Source: Symbiodinium natans
Lineage: Eukaryota; Sar; Dinophyceae; Suessiales; Symbiodiniaceae
NCBI GenBank assembly: GCA_905221605.1
Contig: CAJNDS010002119.1
Span: 372,001 to 436,000 of the forward strand
Direction of reading: 5' to 3'
Length of the DNA: 64,000 nt
Of the stretch, positions 34,601 through 44,189 are shown piece by piece. A program made the position numbers and the translations under genes. Every line of letters starts with the position of its first letter. Position 1 is the stretch's first letter. The notes under the pieces were generated by a model that saw nothing but the letters and a program-made list of their open reading frames with translations, was not told the DNA's origin and searched no databases.

Positions 34601-37267
34601 TTTAGGCTTTTTCTTCTTTTAGGGTTTCGAATGTCAGGGTTGAGGGCACGCCGACCCTTCTCTCTCACCCCCACCCTCCCGCTCCGGCAAAAAACAAACT
34701 TCGTTGGGCTGCCTTAGCGTAAAGCCCTGGAAGACTGAAGCCCAAGGAAGATCTACACCCAAGAGGAGACCTGTGCGCGACAGGAGGCCACGCTGTGTCG
34801 GATGGGTGTCTATGCTCCGAAACTTGTAGGTTTGCATAGGGATTGAGATCTACAGTAGATGGACATTTCCAAAGCAAGGGTACCCTTGAACAGGAGATGT
34901 GGGAGCTCAGCCCTTGAACTTGCCCCAAGATACTGTTCTCCTGACTCCTCGTGAGGGTACCCTTCATTTGGCATACCGCAACATGCTGTAATCCTTCTTC
35001 CCATTGAGGGTATCCCAAGTTCCGAATCACCCACATGACGGTTCTTTGTTTTTCTCGCTTGTTCTCACCAGCACAGTCACCAGCACAGGTCATGTATGAG
35101 AACTACATCACCTCCCTGAGCATCGAAGTTCAGACGATGATCCGTGGATGGTTTGGTTTGAGCGTTTGTCATGTATGGCTGACTTGTAGGATTTTCTTAG
35201 ATTCTGAAGGCAGACCGGCCGAAGCAGCCGAGGATCCAGATGGTCGAGACGGCAATTTTGCCTGCCTGCGTGAAGGCCCCCGTAGAGATTCCCCAGCCAG
35301 AGATCTCCCATCATGTGTCTTTTATATTTATATATGCTAAGCAGCTAAGCGCCTTCAGGGACTTTCAGGAACGGAGCTCGGTCTTTTGAGGTTGGGGGAT
35401 TCTGGCCGAAGTCTCGGGGCAAGAGTTCGTCTAAGGGCTTAAGCTTGGTCAGTCCTTCTGCTTTGCCGTCCCGCCACAGGCTGTCGGAGTCTTGAAGTTG
35501 CACCGGGTGCAGGGAATACTGGGTGTGGTACTGCCAAGAGTCCTTTCGGGCCAGCATGCACATGCCAGTGGGCCACTGGGCAGCGCTCACTGGGGGACAC
35601 TGGCTGAGTCTTCCGTTGGAGCAAGCGGCGTTGGCAGGGGAGGTCTTCGCATGAGGCAGTCACGCCGAAGAAGTAGCCGAGGATCCGGATGTGCGAATGG
35701 TAGGGTACGCGAACTTCTCTATTGCTGTGTAGGGTTTGGACTCTGGCAGGACCTCAAGAGAACAGAGATCTTGCCGAACAAGAAGTACGCGCCTCCGCGA
35801 AAGGCAGCGCCGCTGGGCGCCAATTTCAGGGCCCTCAGGACGGATGTGTAAGCCTAGTCTCCAGGCAAGAGGGGCTGGGAATCACGCTGCCGCCTCCGAG
35901 GGGTGTGTGGAGTTTGTTCGTTTCGTGAAAAGTGCGGATGCCTTATTGGAGGGATGTCTGCTGCATACCTCCACCACCGCAATAAAACGACGTTGGGTTT
36001 CTGCGTAAAAACCCAAAGCCATTCAGCCATACCTCCTTCCCCTAAGCTGGGTTTCTGGCTTTGGGTTCAGGGCAGGAAGAGCCACACCCCAGGTATGAGG
36101 CGATTGCGGACGAGCTTGAGCAGCTTGGATTCAAACCTCTCTTCGGCCTTAGGCGGGACTATTGCGTTTGGCTACGACATCTTCATCGTAAGTTCTGCAG
36201 GACTTCAGGGACTCGTGAAGGACCTCAGCTTGATGAGAATTTATTAGGGTTTTGGCTTTCGGGGTCTGCGGGGGAAGTTTGGGATGTATGCCAGGAGCTT
36301 CAATTCAGGTTCACAAAAAGCGTGGCTTCCCCCGACTTCGAGCTGTTTGGGGAGCTCCAACCAACCTAAAGGCCCTAAACCCCACCTCGCCTAAGCCGCC
36401 GGTGCCCAGGAAGCTGAAGGTTACCTACGACAAGAGGCCACACGGTGCCCTGGACAAGGAGACCGCAGCCCGAAGCCCATGAAACCGTATCAGACGTGCT
36501 AGGCCCCCTACAAGGCCCCTGAACCCGGCTAAGGGAAGCGTATGCATGTCCGAGCCCCCCAATACCCTTTGACTGGAAGAAGCTTCAAGCGCGAGGAAGC
36601 CACGTACCTCTGCGACACAGTGAAGCCTCGCATGGTGGCCCTCAGACAGGCGAGGGCATTGTTAAGGGTCCATATCGGGTTCAAAGTCAAACCATTGGAG
36701 GTCCAGGGCTTCCCTTTGAGACGCAGTCGCGTGCTTGTGCTCAGACCCATGCTGATGGAGAGTTTACACAAGTAGGGCAAATATAGGCACAGGGTTTAGC
36801 CGTTCAGCCTCAAGAGCTCCCGGATCTGCACCGTCACGACGGGCCCTCTATAGGACTCGAAGGTTTCTTGAGCTCAGGCGGTGGACAAGGCCGAGACCCT
36901 CATGGAGAAAGGCCCGCCGTGAGTGGATGTCCTGGGAAGGTTTGGGGGGCCCCTTTGGAAATCTTCAGATGCTTCTGCTGTCCCATATGAGCCCAGCCAA
37001 GGCTGCTTTAGATGACCGGCCATTGCACGCAAGACTCGGTTCGGTCTTCGGGGGGGATACCCCATGCCCTATAGGCCCTTCCTCAGCCCCCCAAAAAAGG
37101 CTTGGCCACGAACCATCCTCAACTCCTGGACCTCAAAACCCAAAATGAGTCTAAATCACCCTGAACCTCTTACAACCCTCCCATGAAGCCTGTCAGGCAG
37201 CTATCCTTTCCCGACCTACGAAGCGCTCCTCTACTCCCACCATTTTGAGGAGAGCTTCGACAAGTAG
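14835..37267 (+). CDS. Type III glutamine synthetase, about 37 exons, amino terminus incomplete
   Basis: Makes glutamine from glutamate, ammonia and ATP. Exons, each after AG: 14835-14901, 15115-15150, 15562-15649, 15991-16043 (tentative), 16489-16542, 16717-16780, 17015-17093, 17333-17358, 17572-17652, 17875-17937, 18177-18229, 18356-18430, 18587-18630, 18776-18845, 19355-19396, 19734-19772, 20217-20252, 20383-20461, 20629-20701, 21290-21368, 24628-24666, 30652-30708, 30876-30938, 31265-31304, 32091-32133, 32295-32400, 32635-32709, 33716-33736, 34139-34188, 34747-34786, 35089-35135, 35233-35271, about 35584-35638, 36093-36119 and 36437-36458 (last three tentative), 36596-36649, 36878-36918, 37201-37267. 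Joined phases agree and give about 695 aa, the usual size of the family. Diagnostic motifs in order: [103 protein letters not shown], then [11 protein letters not shown] near the carboxyl end and a TAG stop. Identity is firm; start codon and the 35.6-36.5 kb exons are not. Confidence 0.9.
15852..15873. repeat. TA microsatellite
   Basis: A short alternating TA run in an intron of the glutamine synthetase gene. Confidence 0.8.
18957..19097. repeat. Tetranucleotide microsatellite (ATGT/GCAT/ACGT)
   Basis: About 140 bases of ATGT units that change to ACGT/ATGT alternation, in the intron between the exons ending 18845 and starting 19355. Tyrosine/cysteine/methionine-rich frames over it are repeat artefacts. 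Confidence 0.9.
21480..23600. repeat. About 800-bp direct duplication with degenerate telomere-like words
   Basis: Blocks recur in order: a motif reading ACATGCCCAGACCTTAGG at about 21856 and 22651, and GGTGACGCGAGAATACTG at 22032 and 22831, both offset by about 800 bp. A third partial copy runs from about 23090 and a fourth from about 23345. Each unit is rich in AACCCTATAGGGTT palindromes and TTTAGGG variants. Confidence 0.8.
23607..23745. repeat. Three-copy tandem repeat of about 50 bp
   Basis: Three units share GAGCAGAAAAGATACGG followed by GACACTGCTTGCG and TCAGAA; the third copy is truncated. Adjoins the palindromic minisatellite. Confidence 0.75.
23760..24340. repeat. Palindromic 7-bp minisatellite (AACCATT / AATGGTT)
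   Basis: The left half (23760-23985) is built of AACCATT units broken by TTTCCCCCTTATGAAAATCC spacers; the right half (24000-24340) is the same in reverse complement. The centre is near 23990. Transcripts or single strands of this stretch would fold into a long hairpin. Confidence 0.85.
24922..24979. repeat. Perfect 16-bp stem-loop
   Basis: AGAAAACGTCACAATA at 24922-24937 is the exact reverse complement of 24964-24979, with a 26-base loop. It lies just inside the left inverted repeat of the 5.1 kb segment and could be a small foldback element or a feature of that element. Confidence 0.7.
25317..25340 (+). other. Degenerate spliced-leader-like sequence (possible relict of trans-spliced mRNA)
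   Basis: The 12-base core GCCATTTTGGCT of the dinoflagellate spliced leader is present exactly, with CCGT upstream and ACAAG downstream, where the known leader has CCGTA before and CAAG after. That is one substitution and one extra base over the whole leader. Relict leaders in genomic DNA are known from retroposed dinoflagellate cDNAs. The sequence after it (25340-25980) has short protein-like stretches such as [14 protein letters not shown] and [14 protein letters not shown], but no intact frame. Confidence 0.55.
27374..29513 (+). pseudogene. AT-rich block of eroded reading frames, origin unknown
   Basis: Base composition drops sharply from the GC-rich surroundings. On the + strand, protein-like fragments follow each other in different frames with stops between: [17 protein letters not shown] (about 27392), [18 protein letters not shown] (about 27530), a lysine/glutamate-rich coiled-coil piece (about 27830-27960), [15 protein letters not shown] (about 28750), [18 protein letters not shown] (about 28935) and a final 120-codon frame at 29151-29513. 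The order suggests one or more former genes broken by many frameshifts. No family recognised. Because it lies inside the inverted-repeat segment it may be that element's decayed cargo, or an insertion of foreign AT-rich DNA. Confidence 0.5.
31377..31620. repeat. Triplet microsatellite (TAC, then TCC, then TGC)
   Basis: Consecutive runs of CTA, CTT/CTC, CTC and CTG triplets in the intron after the exon ending 31304. The poly-leucine and arginine/serine frames on the two strands come from this repeat. Confidence 0.9.
33090..33360. repeat. Degenerate 45-bp and 70-80-bp tandem repeats
   Basis: GGTGGCTCGAAGA appears twice about 46 bp apart, then a unit beginning AGATGGTGTTTGAC recurs at 33180, 33249 and 33327, each with a CGTTTCGCTGCG end. 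All within the intron 32710-33715 of the glutamine synthetase gene. Confidence 0.65.
34302..34470. repeat. CACACG/CGCGCA microsatellite
   Basis: About 170 bases of alternating CA and CG in the intron between exons ending 34188 and starting 34747. Shorter CA or GT runs occur at 13050 and 19455. Confidence 0.9.
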
Positions 37268-38700
37268 TTAGTAGTGTGAGTAATGTGGGAACAGCGTTTT
37301 TGTTCAGTGATCATCGGGCCGATAGGCAAATCAAGGCTTCCAGCTTTGCAATCTCCAACGCAAGCCACCTTCAATCCCATGTCCTCAACCCTGAAACCAA
37401 GAGCCGACCTCAGAACTCGCAGTCTCTAGACTTCTAGATCCGTAGCAGCTCCTGGGATTTTGAAACAGTGCTCAGTACCAGCGCCGAAGGTGCGCTGGTC
37501 GAGAGCCAGCGTTAGACTCGACTAGGCCAACAGACTTCGTCGGCTCCGACGAAGGTCCAGAGCCTCTAAAACACTGCCATGAAATGCACCCGCAGCCTAA
37601 GTCCGAGTTTCTTCCACAAAGTCAGCTGTTAGTCCGTAACCCCCGCGTTCAACCACCAGCACCTAGGGTTGTTCAGCGATCCCTCAAACGCGTGGAACCC
37701 TACAGAAGAGACTGGTCTTGGATCTTCCTCCTTGAAGCATCACTGCCCCCCCCAACCCCCACACCGCCTGAACACTAAACCCTGACTCAGACATGGAGTG
37801 TTTGATTTCCTCCTGTGGGCGTGGCCTAGACTACATGCAGGATGAGGGTGGAGCTTGATTCCTGTACAAAGTGAACGCCGGAACTCCCAGGGCCCCTCCA
37901 GCCCCTCAGTGCTTACTGGAGCCAGGTAGAAATAAGTTACCAGTTGCCTTGAGCATCGTGGTTTTTCGGGGCTTGGGGGCATGTGTAGGGAAACTGCGGA
38001 TGTGTAGGCGCCGTTTATACGTGGGCTCCTGGGCTCCGGCTACAGGTCTTGATTTTCCCCGATACGCGAAATTTTTGAGTCCGGACTTGCCTAGAGTCTC
38101 CAATCCTTGGGCCTCCAAACCGAAACCCCTCAAACATACCCCCCACCCCCAACCCCGAAAACAGAACCATCATATCCCACCAACCCTAAGCCCGAAGCCT
38201 TGAGCCCGTCTCATGGACCTGCAAGTCCAGCTGGGCGGAATCAAGTGGAGCTTGATTTGGGCTGGATGATGCCTCCGACCGATCAGTTTAGCCGCCCATT
38301 ACCCGGTGGCGTATGCCGCATGTCGCAGAAGAAAAGAGGGACTCCACGAGGACCATGGGCTTCAATGCTCTTGTCCTCACCTCTCCAAGCCCTGACGTGC
38401 TTTTTCCGGCTGTGACTTCGCTCGCTTTTGGTGTACTGTAAGGCTCGGAATTCGGCCTCTTTCGACAGCCAGCAAGTTCCATGCTCTTGAGTTCTGAGTC
38501 TGCAGTGCAATGAAAGCACCCGCCTCCTTCTACCGGCACTGTCTTGGCATCCCTGGTTTGCCCTTCGCTGGCTGCTGTTGCTGATGTTTGCGTTATTCAA
38601 AAAATGTCTTGAGTGAGTCGTTTCTGAGTCGCTGTGCATGTCACATCGCATATATTCTATAGGAGCATCGCCACGCATCTTGTGAGTAGGCTCTTGAGTG
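37268..38700. other. Intergenic region between glutamine synthetase and eL37
   Basis: Contains no recognisable gene. Short protein-like words occur but no AG-bounded segment was convincing. Both flanking genes point the same way, as usual for dinoflagellate gene arrays. No polyadenylation signal was identified. Confidence 0.5.
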
Positions 38701-38815
38701 TGGTGTGTGCCCATGTATCCCCTCTCTCTTCCCTCCCCTCCCCCCTCTCCCACACCAATTCTCTCGGCCTTGGCTGTGCTCCCCCTCGCTCGCACTCGCC
38801 GAGGCCGTCTCAGCC
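38701..38815 (+). promoter_or_regulatory. Likely trans-splice acceptor region of the eL37 gene
   Basis: A long pyrimidine-rich tract (about 38720-38810, with runs such as CTCTCTCTTCCCTCCCCTCC) leads to GTCTCAG at 38807-38813, two bases before the ATG at 38816. This is the layout expected for spliced-leader addition. The acceptor assignment is inferred from position and composition. Confidence 0.55.
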
Positions 38816-41800
38816 ATGGGAGACGGAACGCTGGCAGCTAAGGGAAGTTTGAGCGTTTCTGGGTTTTGGGCTCTGCCTGAGAGGCCTGCAGCTTGCCGTA
38901 GAATACCCGAAGCACACCTAAGTCCCGCAGGTGTGTCGAAGGTTGGGAGTTTTCTCCCAAATCTGGGTCATTGTTGAAAGTCGTTTTACATGTTTTATGA
39001 GTACTTAAACCCAATAAGGAACAAAAATGGTCGTTTTTAATGGTACCCCCAACCTGGTGCAGAAATCCCAAGCTCAAAGCCCTCAGAACCTAAGCCCCAG
39101 CGTAAAAGCTAGAACCTAAGTTTCAGCGTAAGAGCTCGTATAAGCCGTTAACTGTCCTAGGCCCGCCATGGGCAAGCGCCACAAGAAGACCCACGGCCGG
39201 ATGCCCATTCTTCGTGAGAGACCTTTCCGCCAAAAGAATGACAGAGGGAGGGAGAGAGAGAGAGAGAGAGAGAGTGAGTGAGAAAGAGAAAAGAAAGAAA
39301 GAAAGAAGGAAGGAAAGAAAGAAAGAGAGAAAGTGAGAAAGTGAGAAAGAGATGTATATAGCTATATAACAGATATTTCAGATTGCACCGCCATGAAAAA
39401 GCCACACGTTTCGCAGTAAGTCGGCAGCCCAATGTCGGACTAGACGTGCAATACTGCTGATTCTGCTGATGCTCGACCGACTCGGCGGCTCTTGCTTGCT
39501 GCATTCGAAGCTTTGCCAGGATAGTTGACGGCTTCAGGTTCGGGCATTGCTTACTCATTCGCGTGCCCCTTCTTGTCTCAGTACCTGTCTGATCCGAATC
39601 TTCGTGGTCTTCCGCCGGGCCGGCAAAAACACAGTCTTCCTGCGCTGACTTTCAGCAAGTTGTAACACAGCAGGGGCCACCCTCCAATATCTTCTAACAC
39701 GACAAGTTCGCACGCTTCGCTTCTGGCCGATACGACGAAGGAAAAGTTCTGGCCTGCGGAGTAGTGTGGGAAGTGATGACCCGGGCTTGGCGAAGAGAAT
39801 GTCGGGTGTCTGCCTGAATACAGCCCCAAAATTCTAGAAACCCCCCGGGCTGGCCCTTTGGCTTCGGGAGTCTGCAGCCTCTGCAGCCTCCAGCTCCAAA
39901 AGCGCGCACAGAGTTTCATGTCCTCAACGAGACAGGTGTTGGCTTGAGAGTGGTGAGCTACGGTTCTGGGCTTCGCCCTGCCACCGCCCCAGCTGAGGCC
40001 TCTGCCCGCGCTGTGGCAAGCGCTCCTACCACCTGCCTGGGCCTGAAACCTCCCAGAACCTTGCAAGGGGTTGAGGCATTGGGGGTTCTTTTGGCCCGAG
40101 AAGCCCCTGGAGCCTTTAAACCCTAGACCCTATAGAGCGCATCAGCAACAGCAGAGGCTTCCGGGCCTTGGATTCAGGGATGCTTCGGTTGCACGGGGCT
40201 GAACCTCACACAGCCGCCCGCTGCAATGGCCAAGAAGATTAGGTGTTTCAGATTTTGGGGCCGCCGAGGCAGAACAAGAAGTGCGCTGCCTGTGGGCGCT
40301 GGCCCCAGAGAAAGGTTCCAGGAATTCGGGGCATGCTGTGGGGCATGTGGATTGTTTTCTCAAGCGTTGCATGGCCTTGCTCGGAGATGTGTGGGCCGGG
40401 CTGCCCATAGCCATAGTAGCCATAGTATGAGGCATCATGTGTTTCCGAGAGGGGGCCCTTCTTAAAGCGTCATTGTGTGCTAAGAGGTCCGCTCATTCTT
40501 CACAGAAGGAATGCCCCCAAAAGGGTGCCCGAAATTTGGAAATTTGGGACCCCATGCAGGTCACCGAACTGTCGAGTTTCAGGGGGGGGGCTTGTGAGTC
40601 ACCCAAACCCTGAACCCCAAACCAACCCCCCCCCTCCCCCCGCTCCCCCCAGGTAAGTAAGTCATCCAACTTTGCCAAGGTACCCGGCAGCCAAGATCCG
40701 CTCCTACGAATGGTCCAAGAAGGATGGAGCTGACTCCCCAAGCACCCCCCTAGCTTTTGAGGTTCTAAGGGGCTGCATTTCGAGGTTCCTGAGTGACCAG
40801 GAACAACAACTCGCATCAAAAAACCCCTACAGAGAAAGGAGAGTCCGCCCTTGATGGGTTACAAAAGCATAAAGAAGCCCTATGTGATGCTCCCCGGTGC
40901 TCTCCCATGCGCCAGTCCAAGCGCAGACGCGCCCCGGGCACCGGCCGCATGCGCTACGCCCGGGAGCCCGGAGGGGCTCCGTCTCAAGGAGAACCAACTC
41001 ATGATATCAATATGAAAACAGTGCATGCATTTCGAGTTGGGGCATCTTCTACAATAGGGGGACATATTGACACGTTGTCTTGGTTTTCGGGCGAGAGTGC
41101 TTGGCGAATGGTACGCGGCTCTGACGGTTGGCTCGTTTTTCAGACTGGCGAAGCTCGCGTCTTGCAGATCGTGGGAGCTTTGTGTCCGTTTGTTGGGGTG
41201 CTGTTGAGCAAGTTTGCAGCGTGGTCCTCGGCGCAAGGATTCGAGGCTTTCAGAGCCAGTAAGTGCTCATTGGATATTTCTGGGCCAGAGCTTCCTAAAT
41301 TTGTGCACGTTTACTTTTGTAGCCCTTTCCCCCCGTTAAAGGCAAACAGAGGGCTTGGCTTCCTTCAGGCCCCGTGGTCCAATGAGCCCTGCGAAAGACC
41401 GCAGGTCAAGCACATTGCTCGGCGTTTCAAGAATGGGTGTTGTCCCCAGAGAGACATGGAAGCTAGAGTAGGTTGTCGGGAATTTTGGTGCATTACAGCA
41501 GGGCTTTTGGGGCCGTCAGGTTCTAGCTGGGGACATGTTGGACTCCAGCAAGGCCTAAACCATGATGCCGAATGGAGCTGGACGTAGCTACTGAAACCCT
41601 GAAGCAATGAAACGTTAGCTCGAAGGTCGGTCGAACCAAGAGCAATTGCATCTCAACGGAGTTTTTGTTTTTGTTTTTGTGGCTTCGCTGCTCAACCTAG
41701 CCGGAGCTCAAGGGTTTTTCTGAAGCAGAGGCTTAGGGTTTGGGGAGTGGTTCTTCTCATGTCCTTTCCAATGGTGACCGGGCAAACATTCCAGTATCCT

Positions 41801-42309
41801 AAACATAACAGGGATGTGCGTGATGTCTGTGGGATTAGGTTCGTTTCTTTGGGGATGTTGAGGGCTTGTGCTTTGGGGTTTGACGTGATCCATGGCCTGG
41901 CATTGAAGACTTTTGAAGGTTGTGGGATTTTGGCTGGTTGCCTTCGTTGCAGCAGGGCTTGCGGTTTCCTCATAAGGGTTGGTAGCGTTATGGCAGCGTG
42001 CTGCTGCGCCCGACCTGGACACCAGGTTGGCCAGTAGTAGAATGAAGGAACAAACCCAAAACAGGCCAGGGCCAGGCGTTTGAGATTTGGGTCCCTTCGA
42101 TGTCTTTTGTAGATTCGGAATCCTACTTCTGAAAGTGCAGCCTTAGCCCCTTGAGATTTGTTCAGCAACCTCTTCAAGCCCAGAAGAAGACTTGTGGGAC
42201 GGGGAGGTTCCGCGAAGGCGGCGCGGCGCCTCCGAAGAAGAAGGCGCTTGCTGGGGGGGGCGGAGGTTCGGGGGGGCCTGCGGCAGGTTTGGACCTTACA
42301 GTGAACTAA
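38816..42309 (+). CDS. RPL37: 60S ribosomal protein eL37, eight exons
   Basis: Zinc-binding protein of the large ribosomal subunit. Exons: 38816-38829, 39161-39195, 39998-40034, 40269-40295, 40680-40722, 40916-40957, 41405-41436 and 42207-42309. Joined, they give MGDGTPAMGKRHKKTHG, LCPRCGKRSYHL, QNKKCAACG, YPAAKIRSYEWSKK, SKRRRAPGTGRMRY, VKHIARRFKNG and FREGGAAPPKKKALA. The two CxxC pairs (LCPRC and CAAC) are the zinc ligands. Length up to KNG is 76 residues, the same as in known eL37. Six of seven introns begin GC or GA (one GA, at 40723); only the last begins GT. The reading frame after the lysine run continues through a glycine-rich tail to TAA at 42307; the true end may instead be reached by one more splice at 42240, giving a more usual short tail. 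Identity is firm. Confidence 0.92.
39241..39350. repeat. GA/GAAA microsatellite
   Basis: GAGA then GAAA repeats in the second intron of the eL37 gene. Confidence 0.9.
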
Positions 42310-44189
42310 GTTTGGAGAAGCGTATGTTGTTTCGGAAAGGAAGCCGTGCATCTGGCTTCTTGAAGGCGTCATTGAGACGTCTTCATCGGCACGCAACCTT
42401 GAGCCTCCCACCCGAGTCCCTAAACACTTTGGAGGGTGCCCTTAAGTGTTTAATGTTCAAGCCATCCTGCAAAATGCTTCCTGCCTGAAGGGTGGTCATG
42501 TTTCAGGAGTTTTTGGCAGCATTTTGAGTGTGCGTGTCGAGGATGCAGCTGGATGTCTCCTAAACTCCAAGGGGCCCCGAAGGGAGAGGCGCCCTCAAGC
42601 ACCCTGAGGCTGCCAAGGCGAACTGAGCCAGAGACCGAGCTTTTGGCATCCCACACCAAGGTTCGGTGTACACTTTGGGGGTGTTGGCTCTGATTGCGGG
42701 CTCTCAGGGTTTTCTGGAAACGCCCTCCTTTGGGTGTGGAGTTTCCGAGCGGCCCCGCCAGAGCGATGAGGCTCGGGGCCGTCGGGGGGGGCTCTTTTGG
42801 ATGTACGCGGCCAGCCGTGTCAATTTGCGTCGGCGCGGAAGTTGCAGGAAGGTGAGCCCTGTTCTGCATATTTCTCCAAGTCTCATCCTCAACAATCTTT
42901 GGTTTTTTGGTATGGCTTATGGCTGTTAATCAGGGCTTCGGGCTTAGGGTTTCAGGCCCTTGTGCTGCCAGAGGAAGCATTCGGGATGCGGAGCGCGAGC
43001 CTGGGAAATTTGGTCTAAACCCATCCCCCGCCTCCCCCAGGCCTAAGCCCTGGTGGACCCTAAACCGCGGGCCCACTGTCCAGGTCTGGCCTGCGATGCG
43101 ACCCTTGCGAACTGCCGCGGCGGAGGAAAGACAAGGGATCGGGAGGTTCTGCGCGCAGAACGTATGTACGGTAGCAAGCGTAGTAAGTACAACTTCATCG
43201 CATCCCACGGGAGCAAACAAGTCTTGTATTACTTGCAAGGGCCCGAGGAGAGCTAGGAAAAGGTGATAATCTAACAAAACCCCCACACCCAAGGAGGCTT
43301 CCATGTTGTTCTGCTTAGCTCGCCAGCACAAGGCCCTAAACGACACCACGTTGGGGTTCAGAACCCTGAACCCTTAACCTCCCCCCGAGCTCTGTACCGT
43401 CCATACCCTGGTTGCGAAGGGGGCGGATACTTTTAGGGTTTAGGGTTTAGGGTTGGTTCTGGGTCCTTCGCCAGACAAAGGGTTCCAGGCGGTTTTTAGC
43501 AACCCCCAGGGGGCTCCGGCGGCTCCAGAAGTTTTGCTTCCTCCTCCTGGGCCCTGCAAACGCTGCAGAAATGTGTGGTTCAGGGCTGGGTGCTCACCCC
43601 ACCACCCCCCCCATTGCGCACCGCACCGCCCTCTCTGGCTCAAATAAAACCAGCGTTCTGTTTTAGACATGGAACAAGGAACGACGAGTTGCTGGCGAAG
43701 CCTAGTCCCACCTCCCAGATCTCCCAAGCCAGGTTAGAACACTCAGCTATTCCGGCCGGGGATGTTGACGCTCTTCAGGCCCAACCCAAAACCCAACCAC
43801 TTGCTAGTACCGAAGCCCAGGGATCTGCGTTCTAGTAAAAGAGGGGTTCCCCGCAGCGAACGCGGCTCGTGCTCACTTCGGCAGCTCGCTGCTTGGCGAA
43901 GGTGCGGGTGACAGCTCTCTGAGGCCCTTATTGGCTATATTGGCTATCTGAATAACTACAGCCAGAAGCTCTTCATAATTAGATCAAAAGCGTCCTACAG
44001 TACGAACCACGTCCCTTCCTCCTAGGTTCCTGAACTCCGCCTCCTGGCCACTCATCACTTTTACTTTTGCAAGCACTGGTTAAAAAACTTGCTAAGCATC
44101 CCTTAAGCCATTTGAAATTCGGGATGTCGGTGCGAAACTGCTGCGAAAGTGCCGCTCACAATGCCCTGGGAAGCCTTGGGACGACCCAG
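42310..44189 (+). other. Intron-like DNA upstream of the coiled-coil gene
   Basis: No continuous gene. One exon-like piece at about 43119-43180 reads KTRDREVLRAERMYGSKR on the + strand and may be an early exon of the next gene. A perfect triple TTTAGGG run lies at 43433-43452. Confidence 0.35.
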
